Shown piece after piece: positions 8,170 through 15,619 of a stretch of DNA of 64,000 bases. The stretch spans positions 1 to 64,000 of the forward strand of contig JAGXRN010000009.1 of assembly GCA_018335875.1 (NCBI GenBank), in the 5' to 3' direction. Both the position numbers and the translations under genes were made by a program. Below the pieces are notes generated by a model that ran no database searches, had not been told where the DNA came from, and saw only the letters and a program-made list of their open reading frames with translations. Each line of letters opens with the position of its first letter. The first letter of the stretch is position 1. Source of the DNA: Dethiobacter sp. GTDB taxonomy: Bacteria > Bacillota > Dethiobacteria > Dethiobacterales > Dethiobacteraceae.

Positions 8170-8847
8170 TCACACCTCCAGTAAGTAGTCAAACAGTAAA
8201 AAAGATAGTGCCAGCGAAAGTAAGTTAAAAGCTATAATCAGCAGCAGCCACGGCGCCGCCGCTAAAAGCCCATCGCCCGTCAGGACAGTCCTCGTCGCTT
8301 CAACCGAGGCGATCAAAAGCGGTACCAGAACGGGGAAAAGTACAAGCGGCAGCAGGACATCACTGGATCTGGTGTTGGCGGTTAAAGCAGATAAAAAAGT
8401 ACCGATGGCGATAAATCCCAAGGAGCACAGAAGCAGAAGCGGTATGAGCAGCAGCAGCCGTACTGTAAAAGAATAATTAAAAAGGATCAAAAACACGGGC
8501 AAAGATACCAATTCAATGGCAAACATAAAAAATGTGTTTGCCAGAACTTTACCAAAATAGATAGCTGTCCTGTCCACGGGACAGAGCATCAGTCCAAGCA
8601 GGCAGTCATTTATCTTTTCTGTGCTGAAGGAACGGTTAAGGCCAAGGATGCCGGCAAAAATGAAAGCAACCCATATCACTCCCGGAAAGATGTCCTGTGT
8701 AGTCCCCCTGGCGGGATTAAAGGCAAAGCTGATAATAACCACCACCAGAAAGGCAAAAATGAGTACTGAATTTATCATCTCTTTGGTACGCCATTCCGCC
8801 TTGATATCTTTTTGAAAAATATAATAACTTTTTCTTATAAGATCCAA
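8170..8847 (-). CDS. ccmB: CcmB haem exporter membrane subunit
   Basis: 225 residues with six predicted membrane helices and the CcmB N-terminus 'KDIKAEWRTKEMINSVLIFAFLVV', plus the conserved 'LNRSFSTEKINDCLLGL' loop. The gene starts with TTG (MDLIRKSYY) immediately after the ccmA stop codon, implying translational coupling. The product is the membrane partner of CcmA in the ABC complex that releases holo-CcmE. Length and order (ccmA-ccmB-ccmC) are canonical. Confidence 0.94.
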   Translation of the reverse strand: MDLIRKSYYIFQKDIKAEWRTKEMINSVLIFAFLVVVIISFAFNPARGTTQDIFPGVIWVAFIFAGILGLNRSFSTEKINDCLLGLMLCPVDRTAIYFGKVLANTFFMFAIELVSLPVFLILFNYSFTVRLLLLIPLLLLCSLGFIAIGTFLSALTANTRSSDVLLPLVLFPVLVPLLIASVEATRTVLTGDGLLAAAPWLLLIIAFNLLSLALSFLLFDYLLEV

Positions 8848-9555
8848 TTAGACATATCCCCCTACCTGCTGCGAGTATACTTCCCGGAAAACAGCATCCG
8901 AAAGCTTGGGCTCAGGCTGATTATGAATAATCCGCCCTTTTTTCAGTATCAGAAGACGGCTGCTCAGAGCCAAGCCTTGTTCATAGTTATGACTAACCAT
9001 AAAAACGGTGCCTTTGCCAGCTTTTATTTTTGCCAGCAATTTATTTAATACATTAATCGCCTCCCGGTCCAGACCGGTATAGGGTTCATCAAGAAAAAGA
9101 ATGTTCGGATCATTGATGAGACCCCTGGCAATAGACAGACGCTGGCGCATACCCCTGGAAAAAGTGCGGACAGGGTCTTGCAGGCAGTATGTCAATCCCA
9201 CTTCGTCAAGGATTTCATCCACGCGCCGCGAAAGATCCGGCACATCGTACATTCTACCGTAAAAATGAAGGTTTTCAGCCGCTGTCAGGTTATCATAGAT
9301 TAGTGTATTGTGAGAAATAACCCCCATCTGCCTGCGCATTTCAGTCAAATCTCCTTTTGTTGCGGAATAACCTTGAACAATCAACTCACCCGCAGAAGGG
9401 CGTGTCAGCAGACAGAGTATTTTCAGCAATGTCGTTTTGCCAGCTCCGTTTGGTCCAAGTAGTGTTATGAACTCACCTGCAGCGGCGGAAAAGCTGATTT
9501 CACTCAGTATTTCTTTCCTGCCGATTTTTTTGGATAAGTTGATTGCTTCAATCAT
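8848..9555 (-). CDS. ccmA: CcmA haem exporter ATPase
   Basis: An ATP-binding subunit of the CcmABC complex. The track begins at a GTG (9564), but AGGGG eight bases before the internal ATG at 9555 is a better start. Motifs: Walker A GPNGAGKTT, signature 'FSRGMRQRLSIARG' and Walker B ILFLDEPYTGLD. SRGM in place of SGGQ is common in CcmA and other two-domain-type exporters. About 236 residues, slightly longer than proteobacterial CcmA. It directly precedes ccmB. Confidence 0.94.
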   Translation of the reverse strand: MIEAINLSKKIGRKEILSEISFSAAAGEFITLLGPNGAGKTTLLKILCLLTRPSAGELIVQGYSATKGDLTEMRRQMGVISHNTLIYDNLTAAENLHFYGRMYDVPDLSRRVDEILDEVGLTYCLQDPVRTFSRGMRQRLSIARGLINDPNILFLDEPYTGLDREAINVLNKLLAKIKAGKGTVFMVSHNYEQGLALSSRLLILKKGRIIHNQPEPKLSDAVFREVYSQQVGGYV

Positions 9556-9569
9556 CTGCGGCACCCCTG

Positions 9570-10595
9570 TTATTCGACATATGCTGCCAGTAAATTTTCT
9601 ACTTCCTGTTTTTTCTTCTCCAGAGCAGTTTTGGCGACTCTCAAATGAGACTCGGAAATCTCACCCGCTTTATGTCTTGCCTCATATTCCCCTAACTTTT
9701 GCTCAATTACCTGCAACTTTGTATCCAGGTTGCGTATAATTTTTTCATCCTCACTTAAAAACTGCTGCATCTTTTCTTCTTTTTTAAGCTGCCACAGCTT
9801 TCTTGAGTATAGTGCCAGCAGGGACAAGGGAATGAGTATAAAGGCGAGGGAGAAAGCGTGAGGTTCCATGCGCCTGAAAGGCGAGTTATTCCACAATCGT
9901 ATATGTGAAGGGTTATGAAAGGCCGCACTGTAGCCCTGCCGAATTCTGTCCGACCCCCGGACAGGCAATTTAACCGATATTTCGCGGCGGCTGCCCGGCG
10001 AGACATTTGTGCGGTAGTATTGGTTAAAGAATAAGTCATCAGTCATTTGTACTACTCCTCTAAAATTTAGGTCTCCCGACGTTACCTCCGTCTCAGTGGA
10101 AGAAAGCAGCAAAAGCTCGCGGGTAAAGAATACTGTCTGCAGAGGAAATGTAAAGACGGCGCTTCCCGCGTTTTCAAGTCTGTACCTGAAAATAATCTGG
10201 TTATCTCCCGGCGGGAGAGGAGTTAAAATTTCCAGGCTCCCAGTCTCTTCGTTAAACTTGATCTCTCCATAACTCTGCATAACTTCAACTTCTGTTGCCT
10301 GCGTCGGAACAGGAAGACTAAAGATAACTGTGCGCCCGACTTCATCTATAGTTTCATCTCCACTGTAGGTATCGCCCAGGTTTTCCAACAATACAAACTC
10401 TCTTACTTCCAGGTAGCCATCGCCGGGCAGGATGAACATATGATACGTAGCTGCATGCACATCGGGAGCAGAAGCATTAAGATTGGCAACCGGAAGCATC
10501 ATTGTAACAAGTAGAATCAGGACAGGACAAATCAGTTTTATTCTTTCATGCACAAGCCGACATCTCACACTGTCGCTGATTCTATATGCTTTCAT
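9570..10595 (-). CDS. exported/anchored protein of the ccm operon with coiled-coil tail
   Basis: The track start (10643) lies far inside the upstream gene. The ATG at 10595 (MKAYRISDSVRC) gives about 341 residues and a 14-bp overlap. It has a signal-anchor at about residues 20-40, an extracytoplasmic beta-rich domain of about 200 residues, a second helix ('AFSLAFILIPLSLLALYS') and a C-terminal coiled coil of about 75 residues, rich in Lys/Glu, with 'EYEARHKAGEISESHLRVAK'. Architecture and tail resemble the 13906-14979 product in the same operon. No family is recognised. A structural role in the maturation complex is plausible. Confidence 0.72.
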   Translation of the reverse strand: MKAYRISDSVRCRLVHERIKLICPVLILLVTMMLPVANLNASAPDVHAATYHMFILPGDGYLEVREFVLLENLGDTYSGDETIDEVGRTVIFSLPVPTQATEVEVMQSYGEIKFNEETGSLEILTPLPPGDNQIIFRYRLENAGSAVFTFPLQTVFFTRELLLLSSTETEVTSGDLNFRGVVQMTDDLFFNQYYRTNVSPGSRREISVKLPVRGSDRIRQGYSAAFHNPSHIRLWNNSPFRRMEPHAFSLAFILIPLSLLALYSRKLWQLKKEEKMQQFLSEDEKIIRNLDTKLQVIEQKLGEYEARHKAGEISESHLRVAKTALEKKKQEVENLLAAYVE

Positions 10596-10983
10596 TTGCA
10601 AGAGCCCTGGCCACTTCGCTTTCAACATCTGCCCCAATCTCATCCATCAGACGCTGTTCCAACTCTTCCGCGCTCAGATCTTCGGTGTCCTCGCCTTTTA
10701 GTTTCTTTTCCTGTACAAGCAGCGAGACTGCTTCGCGCTGGTAGCGCCCCTTCAGCTTTTCATAGTCCTCATCATCCAGTTTATTTGTCCTATAATCAAA
10801 CTCAATCTCGTTAAGAGCAGTAAAAACAGCCTCTTTATCTTTTTGCATTGCGGAGACTTCTCTTTCCAACTCCCATGAAAACTCGACACTGTCGCTTTGT
10901 GCAAAGGGCCTTGTAATCAAAAGCCCACTCACGACTATGGCTATAATACCACCTACAACCAGGATCAAGGTATTGCCATCCAC
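10582..10983 (-). CDS. CcmI-like (N-terminal-domain only) cytochrome c biogenesis protein
   Basis: 133 residues: an N-terminal membrane helix (about residues 5-25) followed by a helical region containing 'ALNEIEFDYRTNKLDDEDYE', closely resembling the CcmI N-terminal pattern (ALxELExDxxxGKLxxEDY). The apocytochrome-binding TPR domain of full-length CcmI is missing. It lies between ccmH and ccmA in the operon. It may hold the maturation complex together without the TPR chaperone part (inference). The assignment rests on the pattern and context. Confidence 0.7.
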   Translation of the reverse strand: MDGNTLILVVGGIIAIVVSGLLITRPFAQSDSVEFSWELEREVSAMQKDKEAVFTALNEIEFDYRTNKLDDEDYEKLKGRYQREAVSLLVQEKKLKGEDTEDLSAEELEQRLMDEIGADVESEVARALANESI

Positions 10984-11012
10984 GGCTTTTCCTCCTCAAC
11001 AGGCAAATATTT

Positions 11013-11495
11013 TTAAAGGTACTTTAATTGTTCGCCAGCCAACAATTCTTTGTATTCTTCCAAATTAACATCATCTGCAAAATCTTCTTCACCGTCGCAA
11101 TCATCTGGATCCTTAACCCACTTGTTTAATACCAGGTAGACCAGGAGGCCTCCCGCCAGGATACCAAAAAACGGCACCACCCAAGCCAGCAGGTTAAACC
11201 CGGACCGTGGTGGGTAAGCAAGGATTCCTATACCGTAAATATCAACAAACCCCTGAATTATTTCCTTCTTCTCGTATCCGGCGTTTATCCTCTCCCAGAT
11301 TTGACCGCGCATCTCAAGCGCAGTATCATTATCGCAGGAGGGAAGGTGCATCCCACAGGTGTCAGCACACATCAGTTCCATTTCTATTTCCCTGAAAAGC
11401 TGCTGATTGGGCTCCTCGGCAGCCCCTGCCGTGGACGTTAAGATGATAACAAGCAGCAGTATTGCTGCCAGGAAGTTTCTTCCCTGTTTCTTCAT
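11013..11495 (-). CDS. ccmH: CcmH-like thiol oxidoreductase of cytochrome c maturation
   Basis: The track start overlaps ccmF by about 100 bp. GGAGGGG upstream of the ATG at 11495 gives about 160 residues with a signal peptide (MKKQGRNFLAAILLLVIILT). The domain then shows MCADTCGMHLPSC, 'RGQIWERINAGYEKKEIIQGFVDIYGIGILAYPP' and one C-terminal helix: the CcmH/CycL fold with its 'Y..YG..iL..PP' hallmark. The usual LRCxxC pair is replaced by C-x3-C plus a third Cys, a spacing seen in Gram-positive-type CcmH proteins. The product should reduce apocytochrome haem-site cysteines. It starts 2 bp after the ccmF stop. Confidence 0.85.
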   Translation of the reverse strand: MKKQGRNFLAAILLLVIILTSTAGAAEEPNQQLFREIEMELMCADTCGMHLPSCDNDTALEMRGQIWERINAGYEKKEIIQGFVDIYGIGILAYPPRSGFNLLAWVVPFFGILAGGLLVYLVLNKWVKDPDDCDGEEDFADDVNLEEYKELLAGEQLKYL

Positions 11496-11497
11496 TT

Positions 11498-13465
11498 TCA
11501 ACCCCTCCGCAGGTATTTGGGAGTTAGGGCTCTGTCCCTGCCGGGCCAGAGAGCAAATGCAGTACCGAAGATCATCACATACATGCCTATCCAGACCCAC
11601 ATAATTCCCGGATTGACATTAATTTTAAAACTTGCCATACCGTCGTTTTCCCAGCGGTCGAGGACAACATATAAATCCTCCTTTAATGTCCCCCGGATGG
11701 CAATTTCTGTCCGTGGCTGCTGCCAGTAGGGATAAAATATCTTATCAGGCTGTAGTGTGCCAAGATAGCGTTCCCCTTTGTAGACCGACAGCGTAGCAAA
11801 AACAACCTCGTTATTCCCCTCGGCGCGCATCTGGAGATTTTGATAAGTAAGGTTGTAGTCGCCGATTGCCACTGACTCGCCATAGCGCATGGGTTTGAGG
11901 ACCTGCAGTGTATAAGAATTTGAGAAAATCATGCCTACGGCCACCATGATGATACCGATGTGGATAACATAGCCGCCATAGCGCCGGCGGTTTCTGACAA
12001 CAAGGCGCCCCAGGGCTGTCAATACAAATTCACCTGTCATCCGCATTCGGACTTTAGTGCCCCTGACAAATTCAATTATATGTGTAATTAAAACAAAGGC
12101 ACAGGCAGTAAGGCCGATAAGCGGTACGATTTTCCGCATACCCAGCAGATAAAGGGCCACTGTTACACCTACCGTAAAAATAACAGGATACAAGAAGTTT
12201 TTCAGCAAATTCCCCACGGTAGATTTTTGCCAGGCGATTAACGGACAGATACCCATCAGTATAATCATGGCCAGCAGGATTGGGCCGTTTACCTGGTTAT
12301 AAAAAGGTACGCTCACAGTTACTTTTATACCGGTAACCGCCTCAGAGATAACCGGATAAACCGTCCCCCAGAAAGTGGCAAAAGTAACCCCGAGCAAAAC
12401 CAGATTGTTTAACAAAAAGCTGCTTTCCTTGGAGATAAATGACTGGAATTCATTCTCCTGGCGCAGGATATGGAGCTTTGAAATCATGACGGCAAAGGGA
12501 ATGACAATTACCAGTACAGTCATGAACAGGAAATACCCGCCCAGGGGAGAATCCACAAAGGCGTGGACAGAGGCCAGCACACCACTGCGCACCAGGGATG
12601 TGCCAAAGATGGTCAGGGCATAAGTCAGAATAATCAAAGAGATATTCCACAGCCGAAGCATATTTTTTCTTTCCTGAATCATTACTGAATGGAGAAAGGC
12701 GGAACCGGTCAGCCAGGGAAGAAATGAGGCATTCTCGACCGGATCCCACATCCAGAGTCCACCCCAGCCCAGTTCAACATAAGCCCACTGGGCGCCGTAA
12801 AGGTTGCCGAGTGTTAAAAACAGCCAGGCTATGACAGTCCAGCGGCGTGTGACTTTGATCCAGTAGTCATCCGTCCTGTTGAACAGCATGGCGGCCATTG
12901 CATAGGCAAAAGGTATGGCAAAACCGACGTAACCAAGATAGGTTGTGACCGGGTGCAGGACCATCCCCGGGTGCTGGAGCATGGGATTAAGACCGTTTCC
13001 ATCAGCCGGCGTGTAGCCCAACCTCTCAAAAGGACTGGCGACAAAAGCCAGCATAGCCAGGAAAAAGAAGGTGTTAAATGTGAGTATGCTTGAAACAACG
13101 GGCAGCATGATATTATCGTCATGGCCCCTGGAATAGGTTACGATCAGTGTAAATAGGGCAACTATCCAGGCCCACAGTAGCATAGAACCGGAATTGCCCG
13201 CCCACCAGGCCGAGAACTTATAAAAACCGGCAAGATCCCGGGTTGTGTAGCTTGCTACATATTTGACAGAGAAGTCACTGGTAACCAGAGACCAAACCAA
13301 CGTAAAAGAAGCCAGTGTAACCAGGAAAGCAACTGCAGCTACACCCCCTTTGGCGCTCTTAATCAATCTTTTATCCTGACGCTTCATCCCTACCAGAAAA
13401 GCTACCATAACATAAACGCTGATTACCATGGCGAGAATTACTGAAAGATAACCTAGCTCAGCCAT
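11498..13465 (-). CDS. ccmF: CcmF haem lyase subunit
   Basis: 655 residues, a typical CcmF length, with about 14 membrane helices. The WWD-type haem-binding loop 'VELGWGGLWMWDPVENASFL' is fully conserved. Histidines flanking it (HPGMVLHPVTTYLGY before; FLHSVMIQ after) fit the family's P-His ligands. CcmF with CcmH ligates haem from holo-CcmE to CxxCH motifs on the outer face of the membrane. AGGGGAGG lies upstream of the start. It is preceded by ccmE (14 bp) and followed by ccmH. Confidence 0.96.
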   Translation of the reverse strand: MAELGYLSVILAMVISVYVMVAFLVGMKRQDKRLIKSAKGGVAAVAFLVTLASFTLVWSLVTSDFSVKYVASYTTRDLAGFYKFSAWWAGNSGSMLLWAWIVALFTLIVTYSRGHDDNIMLPVVSSILTFNTFFFLAMLAFVASPFERLGYTPADGNGLNPMLQHPGMVLHPVTTYLGYVGFAIPFAYAMAAMLFNRTDDYWIKVTRRWTVIAWLFLTLGNLYGAQWAYVELGWGGLWMWDPVENASFLPWLTGSAFLHSVMIQERKNMLRLWNISLIILTYALTIFGTSLVRSGVLASVHAFVDSPLGGYFLFMTVLVIVIPFAVMISKLHILRQENEFQSFISKESSFLLNNLVLLGVTFATFWGTVYPVISEAVTGIKVTVSVPFYNQVNGPILLAMIILMGICPLIAWQKSTVGNLLKNFLYPVIFTVGVTVALYLLGMRKIVPLIGLTACAFVLITHIIEFVRGTKVRMRMTGEFVLTALGRLVVRNRRRYGGYVIHIGIIMVAVGMIFSNSYTLQVLKPMRYGESVAIGDYNLTYQNLQMRAEGNNEVVFATLSVYKGERYLGTLQPDKIFYPYWQQPRTEIAIRGTLKEDLYVVLDRWENDGMASFKINVNPGIMWVWIGMYVMIFGTAFALWPGRDRALTPKYLRRG

Positions 13466-13479
13466 TTGCCAACCTCCCC

Positions 13480-13872
13480 TTACGACTCTTCTTCATATTT
13501 GCTGGGGCATCTTGTCTCCAGGCGCTCTGCCCGGAAAGGCTCACCGGCACTGTAGTAACCGTAAATTATCACTTCGACGTCATCCTCAAAATTATCGGGA
13601 GTCACATCGTACCACAGGACAGGCAGCACGCCATTTCCGTCTGTAATTTCAAAATATAATTCCACATTGCTGATATCGTATCTGACGGAAGTCTCGATCA
13701 AATTTCCCTCAAGCTGCAGATATTGATCCTCGTACTTGACGGGGTCGGCCAGCAGTTCACTGATTGTTACAACCAATCCCGTCGCCCCGGCCATGATGGA
13801 TGAAACAATGAGGGTTATAACGGCTGCAAATACCAGCAAACCCGTTATGGTAAGCTTTGTCTTTACTTTCAT
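13480..13872 (-). CDS. ccmE: CcmE haem chaperone, Cys variant (CxxxY)
   Basis: 130 residues: an N-terminal helix (about residues 7-30), then an OB-fold domain. At the C-terminus the canonical haem-attaching His of HxxxY is replaced by cysteine: LETRCPSKYEEE. This is the CXXXY form known from archaea and some sulfate reducers (System I* type), in which haem is bound through Cys. Some systems with this CcmE variant lack CcmH; here a CcmH-like gene is present. No histidine occurs near the site. It lies upstream of ccmF in the expected order. The start has GGGAGG upstream. Confidence 0.9.
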   Translation of the reverse strand: MKVKTKLTITGLLVFAAVITLIVSSIMAGATGLVVTISELLADPVKYEDQYLQLEGNLIETSVRYDISNVELYFEITDGNGVLPVLWYDVTPDNFEDDVEVIIYGYYSAGEPFRAERLETRCPSKYEEES

Positions 13873-13905
13873 TAATGTTCTGCACCTCCCTGGGAGTGTC
13901 TCTTT

Positions 13906-14979
13906 TTAGTTATCATCTTCATCTATTTCAGCCACCAGACGATTGTATGTTTCCTCACTGATTTTTCCTTCCAGCAGCAGGCGGCGCGCTTTTTTCCTTT
14001 CACCTGACTGCGGTCCCTTCTTCTCAGTGGAGGGGGGCTGCGTTTTTTTCTTTTTTGTAATTTCACCTGCAGTCTTAACCTGTTTTTTTACAGCTTTGTT
14101 TGCTTTTACTTTGCTGTTTTTGTAGCTGCTTTTTCCGCTTGATTTTACGGCATAGGCTACAAACCCGCCTGTGACAACAAAGAAGAGCAGAAGCAGAGAC
14201 TGGATGGGGCGGGATATCTGGGAAATACCTACACCAGTGGGTCTGGAAGCGCCGGCAGAGCTATCTCCGGCGTAGGACGGGCCCGAAGCCACCCGGTTAT
14301 AGCCGGCAAGAAAAGAAATGCTCTCTCCGGCAGAAAGGGTTGACATACGGTTATAAAAATTGGTAAAGCCGTCACCACCCTTACTGTCCCATTGGGCAAC
14401 AGGCTCCATAAAAAACCCTTTAGCATCGACGGGTGGTTTCACAGAAAAGACAAAGTTTTCTATGTTATAGTAAGTAAAAAATTCATGCCTCAGGGTTTTT
14501 ATCACGTCCCCATCCAGGGGATCATAGTAATACTCAAACATAAAGGGGAAAGTCTGACCGGGGCCGATAGTTGTTGTTGGTGTCCACGTTAGCTCCCCGT
14601 AACCATCTCCCATTTCTCTAATCTCATATTGGATACATTTCATGCCAAACTCTGTTTCACAGACCATTTCTGCTTTCCCCAGCAGCAAATCGCTACGGCC
14701 GGGCATTAAAAATTTCAAGCGCCCGGTAAAATCTTCACTGGAATCATTTCTTAATTTACCGGTGAAAATAACGAGGGTTTCGGCACGGTCGTATTCGGGC
14801 CAGATCGCCACTTCCAGATCAGTTAGCACCAGAGGTTCAGGTACCAATTCATCCCTTCTCCCCTGGAATAGCCCTTCTTCTTCACTGCCTGGGGCCATAA
14901 AGGCCACACTCTGCAGCAGGAGCAGGATAGCAAGCAATATGTTGAAAACCCTGGCACAACTTTTCATTTTTTTAAGCAT
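13906..14979 (-). CDS. anchored extracytoplasmic protein of the ccm operon, function unknown
   Basis: GAGGAG seven bases before the ATG at 14979 corrects the track start. About 357 residues: a signal peptide (MLKKMKSCARVFNILLAILL), an extracytoplasmic domain of about 215 residues with beta-sandwich-like segments ('GPGQTFPFMFEYYYDPLDGD'), a membrane helix near residue 260, then a very basic lysine-rich cytoplasmic segment and a C-terminal helical hairpin 'LLLEGKISEETYNRLVAEI' (SHOCT-like). The shape matches the 9570-10595 product. It is a likely membrane component specific to this cytochrome operon. No family is recognised. Confidence 0.72.
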   Translation of the reverse strand: MLKKMKSCARVFNILLAILLLLQSVAFMAPGSEEEGLFQGRRDELVPEPLVLTDLEVAIWPEYDRAETLVIFTGKLRNDSSEDFTGRLKFLMPGRSDLLLGKAEMVCETEFGMKCIQYEIREMGDGYGELTWTPTTTIGPGQTFPFMFEYYYDPLDGDVIKTLRHEFFTYYNIENFVFSVKPPVDAKGFFMEPVAQWDSKGGDGFTNFYNRMSTLSAGESISFLAGYNRVASGPSYAGDSSAGASRPTGVGISQISRPIQSLLLLFFVVTGGFVAYAVKSSGKSSYKNSKVKANKAVKKQVKTAGEITKKKKTQPPSTEKKGPQSGERKKARRLLLEGKISEETYNRLVAEIDEDDN

Positions 14980-15047
14980 ACAATCACTCCTCAAATCTCT
15001 TTGGCTTTAGTAAAGACAGCATGCGATCCTTCCCGCAGATCTGCAGG

Positions 15048-15197
15048 CTATATCACCAGTTTAACTGCAGCCGCAGGGGAGACACCGTGGCTTTCGCTCT
15101 CGCCCGGCAGCAAAGGCGGGTTACTTAACAGAGACAGCACAAACAAAAGCGCCAGCAGCACAAAAACAATTAAAGTAATTATCGTATTCTTTTTCAA
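15048..15197 (-). CDS. 49-residue single-pass membrane peptide
   Basis: Not in the ORF track because it starts with TTG. GAGGTGA seven bases upstream precedes a reading frame KKNTIITLIVFVLLALLFVL followed by a short polar tail ending AAAVKLVI. One strongly hydrophobic helix follows two lysines. It sits 12 bp after the frameshifted secreted-protein gene and about 70 bp ahead of the 357-residue gene, so it would be co-transcribed. The function is unknown. A small subunit of the maturation complex or a translational leader are both possible. Confidence 0.5.
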   Translation of the reverse strand: MKKNTIITLIVFVLLALLFVLSLLSNPPLLPGESESHGVSPAAAVKLVI

Positions 15198-15208
15198 AGC
15201 TCATCACC

Positions 15209-15539
15209 TCAAAATTCCAGAAATTCCTTCTCCCAGATAAAACTCAACTCATCAATACTGACCATGTCAATTATTTTTAATTCAATGTAGTCTACATCCC
15301 TGAAAAAAGATGCGGAAGGCATTGCCAACTCCAGGTAGCCCCAGGGGTGGTGGCTGGTATAATCCCTGATATCCCAGTTAAATCCCGTACTGATCTCTTC
15401 ATCACGGCTGTTTTTAATGAGTACGTGGCTTGCCAGGTCAACGCTCCCCAAGTCGGGGGAATGTGTATCCATATTCACCGCAAAAACAAGCTGCCGCCAA
15501 AACCAATACACTTTTACCGGAAAAACTTTTGTTTAGCAT
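15209..15539 (-). pseudogene. small secreted protein gene with an apparent one-base frameshift
   Basis: The track shows 100 residues starting 'MYWFWRQLVFAVNMDT', which has no good start. In the next frame, AAGGA eight bases before the ATG at 15537-15539 opens a signal peptide MLNKSFSGKSVLVLAAACF. The two frames join if one T is removed from a T5 run (15482-15486), giving about 110 residues: signal peptide, then AVNMDTHSPDLGSVDLASH and a beta-rich domain ending WEKEFLEF. Either a recent mutation or a sequencing indel would explain this. It is the first gene of the ccm run and has a perfect BlaI-like dyad upstream. The family is not recognised. Confidence 0.6.
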
Positions 15540-15563
15540 TTTCACAATCCTTTCTGTTTAAGA

Positions 15564-15580
15564 TACTACAGCTTGTAGTA
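15564..15580. promoter_or_regulatory. BlaI-type operator dyad (site 2), head of the ccm operon
   Basis: TACTACA-GCT-TGTAGTA is a perfect 7-bp-arm inverted repeat, 25 bp upstream of the start of the frameshifted secreted-protein gene that heads the ccm gene run. On the minus strand the last TA of the dyad opens a possible -10 (TATCTT); no good -35 is visible. Confidence 0.7.
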
Positions 15581-15619
15581 AAAAAAATCAGCAAGATTCC
15601 TTCCCTGCGGCTAAGCAGG

